A stretch of 64,000 nucleotides of DNA from the NCBI GenBank assembly GCA_038496675.1, contig CM076660.1, forward strand, positions 9,916,816 to 9,980,815. Reading direction: 5' to 3'. The translations under genes were made by a program, and so were the position numbers. Under the pieces are notes generated by a model, which was not told the DNA's origin, ran no database searches, and worked only from the letters and a program-made list of their open reading frames with translations. The DNA comes from Rachycentron canadum (taxonomy: Eukaryota; Chordata; Actinopteri; Carangiformes; Rachycentridae). This document shows positions 59,501-64,000 of the stretch, piece after piece. Within the stretch, counting starts at the first letter, position 1; every line of letters starts with the position of its first letter.

Positions 59501-62369
59501 TTGCTGCTTTTCATTTGTTAAATGACGAAGGGAAACTTGGTCGTCATAACAGGCCCTAAACTGATGTCATGAGTATAACAGCTCAACTTCTGTTCAAAGA
59601 GGGAAGTCTTGGCACTCCAGAGAGTGAGTAGCCTTTCGGACCACCTGCACGTTATAAAGGTCTGTAAGATGGGCTGGACTCATCCCTTAAATCTTGCTAT
59701 CCACTTTTGATCCTGTTTTAATTGCCAGAGTCAAATTTCCACACCAAGTGATGCAGAACATTAAAACTGAACTGAACTCAATATGTCTTCTATAAAAGAG
59801 AGTCAACATCTCTAAGGACACATTAAAAGGCACATTTTCCTTGAGAAAAAAAGTCTCTGCCCTACAGCACTGCCTCAACACAAAGACACTGTCAGCTACT
59901 CATCAGCCTGACTGACAGATTAGTGGGCTGCCTGTCTTTATTGCTTAGTGACTAACTTGACAGGCAAATTCAACATAGAACAGAATAATACTTGATTGGG
60001 TGTCTGACACGTGAAAACGTTAGTGCTTTATATTGCAAATCAAGGGTTGTGCACATGGGTCAGTTCACTAAGTCATTCTACAACATGAGACATTTTACTT
60101 GTTGGTGCCTGATGTTGTTCTTCACCCTCTGGGCATTTAAATCTTCTGGTCTTCATTTGAAGGTGTGGTGGATTTATATAGCTATAAAAAAAAATCTACC
60201 AATGTTTGGGCATAAAATCTCTGAGACACCAACCAACAGTAAAAACCAGGCTATGAAACTGGAAACTGTAGCTGGAAAACAGTTCAAACAAACTCACACT
60301 CACATTTTGGCTAAAGCCATTTTAGACAGAATATTGTTCTTTTTCGAAGCCATGCAACGACAAAAACATTCAGACTGAAACAATAGAAAAATCTTAACAT
60401 GAGATTTATCTTGAATCCTCAGTGTTATTTTTGATCAATGAACATGCTGACAGCATTTTTGGAAAGACTAAAAAACTAGCCATGGTGCCTGTGAAGTGAT
60501 CTTTGTTTGTGCTCTCAGGATAGTAAAATGTTTTTTGGAATCATTAAAATTATTTACACTCACATTTATTAGGTTATATAAATCTTAAAGCCATTTTGAG
60601 CTCATTGTGGAATCTTTAAGATCTTATGGTCTCACCACACAGCAACTTTTATCATGCTAGGGTAACACAGGCTTGGTAGGAAACTCTTTGCGTCTCACCT
60701 CTAGCTCCAGTATCCTAAACTCTAAGAGTTCATTCTGGTCTTTGGAGTCTTGCAGCTCCTGTTGCAGCCGGCTGCACTCTGACTCCAACTTTTCCACCTA
60801 AACACCACAAAGAATAAGAGTGAATGAGAAGACAGGTTGAGGGAGTTATCAACACATTCACATAGTAGCTACAATAGGAATAACTGTAGGAAACTTCCTC
60901 AGTTAGACAATTCTCATTATCAAATGCAACATCGATGACAGGTGTCATCAAACTGATGAATTCAAAAGTGCCTCATCATAGTTTTTTTAAGGGAATTATG
61001 AAGGTTTTTTTCTTTAAATAACACCAGTCCTGTGCAAAGACAAGATAAATATTTTTGAATGCAATACCAACACTGTTTATGTTTGATTATTGGAAAACAA
61101 ACTTGAAGTTCATTCCAACCTTCTCTAATAACTCCTGATTTCTCCGTAAGAAGAGCTGCTTCTCCTCCACCCATTTGGAGTCCTGGTATAGAGCAGAAAC
61201 AGAGCTATTCAATGAAAGTAAAAATATTATTTAACAAGCTCTGTATCCCAAGATGTTAATGGAGTAAAGTCATTGGTGAATCTTTCAATATATTGGTTTG
61301 TCATATTTATATTCTTTAATTATATTAGTACATGCAAGTGCCTTTATTCGTGTATGTGCTTGTGTGTACTACCTGTCCTTTCAGGGTCAGTTCTTTCTCC
61401 AAGTCCTCTATTTTGGCTTTATACCTGAGAACATCTGCTTGCAGCTGCTCTTGAGCCTGAAACATGGGCATAATCCTGGTTTGTGAATGTGAAAAGACAG
61501 TCACAACATTCCAAAACCCTCAAATATTCCTTTCGCTGTAACGTAAGACCCAGAGAAGCTGTTTGATAACCTGCCTTAAAAACTGGAACTAAATCTGACT
61601 TTGTACCTGTACTTTTAATGTACAGGTGGAGTGAGACATGTGCAGCTGGATGGTGCCAGATATTTAATCAGGGAGGGGTGTCCTTGAGGATCGTCAACTA
61701 ATCCAGTGGTCCAGTTTTAAAAACAGCTGCACTAGAGGACAACCTACCATACACGAGGCCTAGAGTCCTTGTTAAGACATTTTCTATAACAATCAATTTT
61801 TCCGCGTTATACAGAGATGTAAAGGTAAAACATCATCCTGTTAAAACAAACCATATGACAAAACTCAACAGAGATGACCTGAGATGACCACTCATTACAG
61901 AACCGTGTATACTCACTTCAACCTGCCTTATACATAATTAAGGAGGTAAATTATAAAAATGATCCTGTCACATTGCTAAACTTAGGAATACCTCATATCT
62001 TTACAGTTCCAAAGCCCTTGGCCTAAGTACATTAGGGTTTAAATTTTCGAAGAAATATGGTAAACTAAAGATCGTAAACAGATGAATAAATTCAATTCAA
62101 TTTACTTGCTCATATCACAACTGTATTTTTATCTTATTTGATGCATGTGCAGTCTTGTTATAAATGATAATCTAAGCATATGTAGTTTTTAGCACAAAAT
62201 TTCACAATGGCTGAGCATGAATATCAAATGTACCTTGGCTTCCATCTCAGCATCCAGTATACCTCCTTTTTGTTCCTGCAGCAGGGCATAGGCTCGCTGT
62301 AAGGCTTGGTACTCCCTGGTCAGCTGGCGGAAACGCAGCTCTGACTCCTCATTGGCTAGACCCTTGATT

Positions 62370-62420
<51 letters not shown>

Positions 62421-63426
62421 AGAGCTTTAGAGATAAGGCTATGGTTATGCTGGACTAATATAGCAACATTGAAAGTAAAGGAGATTCCTCATGAGATGAT
62501 AAAAACTTGAGATATTGATGCTAATGTAAATGCAGACACTATAAAACTCGAAAAGAGGGAATATAAACTACAAATCTTCTTTGTGACGTTACAAATACGA
62601 GAATAACTCTCACCTCATCCAGGTCTTCATCGGGAGTAGCAGGAGTTCTGTCCATCCTGAACGAAGCCACTGAAGACGACTCCGAATCCATAGACTCTTC
62701 ATCATACCCGAAGAAGGTGTCCACCACAATGTGCCTCTGCAGAGAGGGGCGTTCAAAGACTTCATCAAATAGTAGTGGAGATCAAATAGTCTCCCAGCAA
62801 TCAATAGGGCTAGTTTACATTACCTCAGGGCAATGTCATGGCTGTGTCGGTCTAAAAGGTTTCTCTTTTGTTTTTTACATTGTTGTAAAAAGAAAAATAC
62901 ACCTCTGCATCAATGTTATCTCGGCTAATTGGTGTTATTTTTGCTTTCTGTGCAATTGCAAAAGGTTTTGGTTTCTACTCACACACTGACTAAACAATAC
63001 AAATGAACTTTTGCCTTGAAATTATATTAACATTAAGAAGTTGTGTCACTATGGTAATGCCGCTTTGAAAATCTTGTTGAAAAAGAGTGCATATTTTAAA
63101 AGAATACACTGCTCCAAGTATATACTTGTAAGTTTTGCTATTTCTATTATCGTAGCCAGTGTTAGCAGGAACAACTGTGCATTTACTTCTGTTTTTTTTT
63201 ATTAAGAAGTTTGATGCTGAACTTGCAACGTCTCTTCTACACTGGAAGGTACACAGTGGTTGATGCTAACTTTGGCTATGTAGCATTAGCAACACTTACA
63301 AATCACTCCCTTCACTAAATTATATGTAGTGCAAGATAAATAGCTACTGACAAATTCAATTCTTTCTACCTTTATTGGCCTCGAACTTCTTTTATGTCTT
63401 TTCTTTCGTAGTAGTTTTTCACGGTC
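56534..63426 (-). CDS. jakmip2: jakmip2 3' half, 15 exons, partial gene
   Basis: This gene encodes Janus kinase and microtubule-interacting protein 2 (NECC1), a long coiled-coil protein of neurons and neuroendocrine cells associated with the Golgi. Fifteen exons splice in frame to 414 residues plus stop, about half of the roughly 810-residue human protein; the N-terminal half lies beyond the right edge. Landmarks in order: DREKLLRKKRHKRSSRPIK, GYDEESMDSE, RTPATPDEDLDE, EESELRFRQLTREYQALQR, KGYLEEELDYRKQALDQAY, RREQ-free helix RTAVEKLRRQMLRKSREYD, and RIRDLEDKTEIQRRQIKDLE. These match JAKMIP2 more closely than JAKMIP1 or JAKMIP3. Most of the region is heptad-type coiled coil. The terminal exon adds a 16-residue hydrophobic tail (FLFLFLFFSLAFILWP). 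All exons listed are multiples of three in phase 0, and all junctions are GT-AG. Confidence 0.96.
57018..57083 (-). CDS. jakmip2: jakmip2 exon, penultimate in window
   Basis: 22 codons encoding RIRDLEDKTEIQRRQIKDLE then EK. The acceptor is atatttgcag/AGAATTC and the donor is GAAAAG/gtaggc. If the donor is not used, the frame runs VGYV and stops. Confidence 0.95.
57171..57323 (-). CDS. jakmip2: jakmip2 exon (51 codons)
   Basis: Encodes VIKYGEPLDELQRDELRTAV, EKLRRQMLRKSREYDCQILQ and ERMELLHQAHQ, coiled coil. The acceptor is gcctccag/GTGATA and the donor is CACCAG/gtccgt. The following intron is only 87 nt. Confidence 0.96.
57804..57854 (-). CDS. jakmip2: jakmip2 exon (17 codons)
   Basis: Encodes QIQELEATLYNALQQDK. 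The acceptor is tctgaacag/CAAATC and the donor is GACAAG/gttcgg (weak, +3 T). Confidence 0.93.
58142..58219 (-). CDS. jakmip2: jakmip2 exon (26 codons)
   Basis: Encodes EMFCKQKGYLEEELDYRKQA then LDQAYM, a signature segment of JAKMIP proteins. The acceptor is ttttttacag/GAGATG and the donor is TACATG/gtaggt. Confidence 0.96.
58423..58491 (-). CDS. jakmip2: jakmip2 exon (23 codons)
   Basis: Encodes WIQQIEGTEAALHQKMVDLE then IEM. The acceptor is gccctccag/TGGATT and the donor is GAGATG/gtgagt. Confidence 0.96.
58591..58656 (-). CDS. jakmip2: jakmip2 exon (22 codons)
   Basis: Encodes NLRNEEQVAIIQASTVLSLA then EK. The acceptor is ttgtatag/AACTTA and the donor is GAAAAG/gtaagt. Confidence 0.96.
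58750..58803 (-). CDS. jakmip2: jakmip2 exon (18 codons)
   Basis: Encodes DVCIPDLIKLLDILGDNG. The acceptor is cctcgcag/GATGTG and the donor is AATGGG/gtaatt. Confidence 0.95.
58941..59042 (-). CDS. jakmip2: jakmip2 exon (34 codons)
   Basis: Encodes ERERRSPPFNHLRMHPFSEG then VSALQIYCMKEGVK, a non-coiled linker with Ser-Pro-Pro. The acceptor is ttgtag/GAGCGT and the donor is GTGAAG/gtacgc. Confidence 0.95.
59043..60698 (-). other. jakmip2: jakmip2 intron, largest in window
   Basis: 1656-nt GT-AG intron. A 128-codon plus-strand open frame (59992-60378) in it has no recognisable similarity. Nothing else is seen. Confidence 0.8.
60699..60797 (-). CDS. jakmip2: jakmip2 exon (33 codons)
   Basis: Encodes VEKLESECSRLQQELQDSKD then QNELLEFRILELE, coiled coil. 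The acceptor is gtgtttag/GTGGAA and the donor is CTAGAG/gtgaga. Confidence 0.95.
61120..61182 (-). CDS. jakmip2: jakmip2 exon (21 codons)
   Basis: Encodes DSKWVEEKQLFLRRNQELLE then K. The acceptor is tataccag/GACTCC and the donor is GAGAAG/gttgga. Confidence 0.95.
61373..61456 (-). CDS. jakmip2: jakmip2 exon (28 codons)
   Basis: Encodes AQEQLQADVLRYKAKIEDLE then KELTLKGQ. The acceptor is tgtttcag/GCTCAA and the donor is GGACAG/gtagta. Confidence 0.95.
61457..62233 (-). other. jakmip2: jakmip2 intron
   Basis: 777-nt GT-AG intron. Nothing else is recognised. Confidence 0.85.
62234..62362 (-). CDS. jakmip2: jakmip2 exon (43 codons) with a TG-repeat acceptor
   Basis: Encodes GLANEESELRFRQLTREYQA, then LQRAYALLQEQKGGILDAE and MEAK. 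The donor is GCCAAG/gtacat. The acceptor is tcaatcaag/GGTCTA, directly preceded by a long TG repeat rather than an ordinary pyrimidine tract. At 129 nt the exon could be skipped without a frameshift. Confidence 0.95.
62371..62417. repeat. (AC)n microsatellite at a jakmip2 3' splice site
   Basis: About 23 AC units (TG on the transcribed strand), ending 9 nt from the exon start at 62362. Confidence 0.97.
62614..62736 (-). CDS. jakmip2: jakmip2 exon (41 codons)
   Basis: Encodes RHIVVDTFFGYDEESMDSES then SSVASFRMDRTPATPDEDLD and E. This is an acidic, Ser-rich, phosphosite-like linker highly characteristic of JAKMIP proteins. The acceptor is ctctgcag/AGGCAC and the donor is GATGAG/gtgaga. Confidence 0.96.
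62737..63369 (-). other. jakmip2: jakmip2 intron
   Basis: 633-nt GT-AG intron. Nothing else is recognised. Confidence 0.85.
63370..63426 (-). CDS. jakmip2: jakmip2 exon, most 5' in window (19 codons)
   Basis: Encodes DREKLLRKKRHKRSSRPIK, a basic segment matching DREKLIRRRKHRRSSKPIK of human JAKMIP2. The acceptor is ttttttccag/GACCGT and the donor is ATAAAG/gtagaa. Confidence 0.95.
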
Positions 63427-64000
63427 CTGGAAAAAAACAGACAAATGGAGAGAAAAAAGACGACACAACACCGTTAGCTTTTTCTTTCTCCTCTTTTCAA
63501 ATGAAATAAAAGAAAAAAAGAAAATGACATCTACACACTGAGTAAAACCTATTATCTTAACAATATAGGCTTTACCCAGCTGACTGATGGCTACAAGTTG
63601 TCAGTGAAGTTTTTCATGATGACAGTTTGTTTATAAATGGGATGGGACAACAATTTGAATGCATCATGTGATAATGTATGTAATCCCATTATGCATAGTC
63701 TGCCTTGTGGTCACTGCAGACAGTGTTGGCTAATTCACTGTATTTTATTTGAAAAGTGTGACATATGGCATGATGCTTTTTCATTCGCTCTTCATTATAC
63801 TCGTATCATTCATTCATTTATTCACTATTTTCCGGTGAACAAGAGTTTGTTTTCTTGCTGTTATTTTTCTGCAATTTCTATCAGTAGTTTTATGGTTATC
63901 ATTTTGCACTTTTATTTGTAACACTAGAATTACTGTCTGGCTGCTCATATGCCTCTGAAAATCAGTCCAGTTGCAGTTAATAAATAATAAAAATAAAAGC
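63427..64000 (-). other. jakmip2: jakmip2 intron continuing beyond the window
   Basis: No further jakmip2 exon was found, so the N-terminal half lies beyond the right edge. No other feature is seen. Confidence 0.7.

Noticed and set aside
59992..60378. 128-codon plus-strand open frame in a jakmip2 intron
   Set aside because: No similarity to a known family and no promoter or splice context.
1..64000. CRISPR arrays, tRNA or rRNA genes, bacterial or phage systems, intact retroviral genes
   Set aside because: Read for on both strands; nothing with the required motifs was found in this vertebrate sequence.

Overview
The window is vertebrate nuclear DNA, almost certainly from a teleost and probably a percomorph. 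Genes are split by short GT-AG introns, the background is AT-rich, and dinucleotide and tetranucleotide microsatellites are frequent. Several diverged interspersed repeats resemble families I know from percomorph genomes. There are no bacterial-type operons, CRISPR arrays or complete mobile elements. Most open reading frames outside the exons listed here are chance or antisense frames.

Three genes are present. (1) 1634-2712 (+): the last two coding exons of stk32a (serine/threonine kinase 32A); the kinase domain lies off the left edge. (2) 11018-47157 (-): the complete coding region of dpysl3 (CRMP4, a collapsin response mediator protein). It has two alternative first exons: a short-form exon of 13 codons at 40693-40731 and a long-form (CRMP4b/TUC-4b type) exon of 122 codons at 46792-47157. 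Both join exon 2 in phase 0. The spliced products are 569 and 678 residues. (3) 56534-63426 (-): the 3' half of jakmip2 (Janus kinase and microtubule-interacting protein 2, also called NECC1). Fifteen exons encode 414 residues of coiled coil ending in a hydrophobic tail; the 5' half lies off the right edge.

Layout from left to right: stk32a 3' end; intergenic DNA 2713-9270 with a striking degenerate 26-bp tandem array of inverted CCAAT boxes at 8291-8775; dpysl3 3'UTR (about 9275-11017); dpysl3 exons 14 to 2 (11018-30460); a large intron 1 with the short-form promoter near 40.7-41.0 kb and the long-form exon at 46.8-47.2 kb; a 68-base assembly gap at 47595-47662 just upstream of the long-form start; intergenic DNA to 56.5 kb; then jakmip2. 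stk32a and dpysl3 converge, while jakmip2 and dpysl3 lie in tandem on the minus strand. This matches the order and orientation of human 5q32 and is paralogous to the STK32B/CRMP1/JAKMIP1 and STK32C/DPYSL4/JAKMIP3 regions.

dpysl3 and jakmip2 are both neuronal, microtubule-linked genes: CRMP4 binds tubulin and actin in growth cones, and JAKMIP2 is a Golgi-associated coiled-coil protein of neuroendocrine cells. I found no clearly new protein-coding system. The best candidates for undescribed biology are non-coding: the CCAAT array, a perfect 30-bp-stem hairpin in dpysl3 intron 11, a TG microsatellite acting as the 3' splice-site context of a jakmip2 exon, and a perfect CTCF consensus embedded in the last dpysl3 coding exon.
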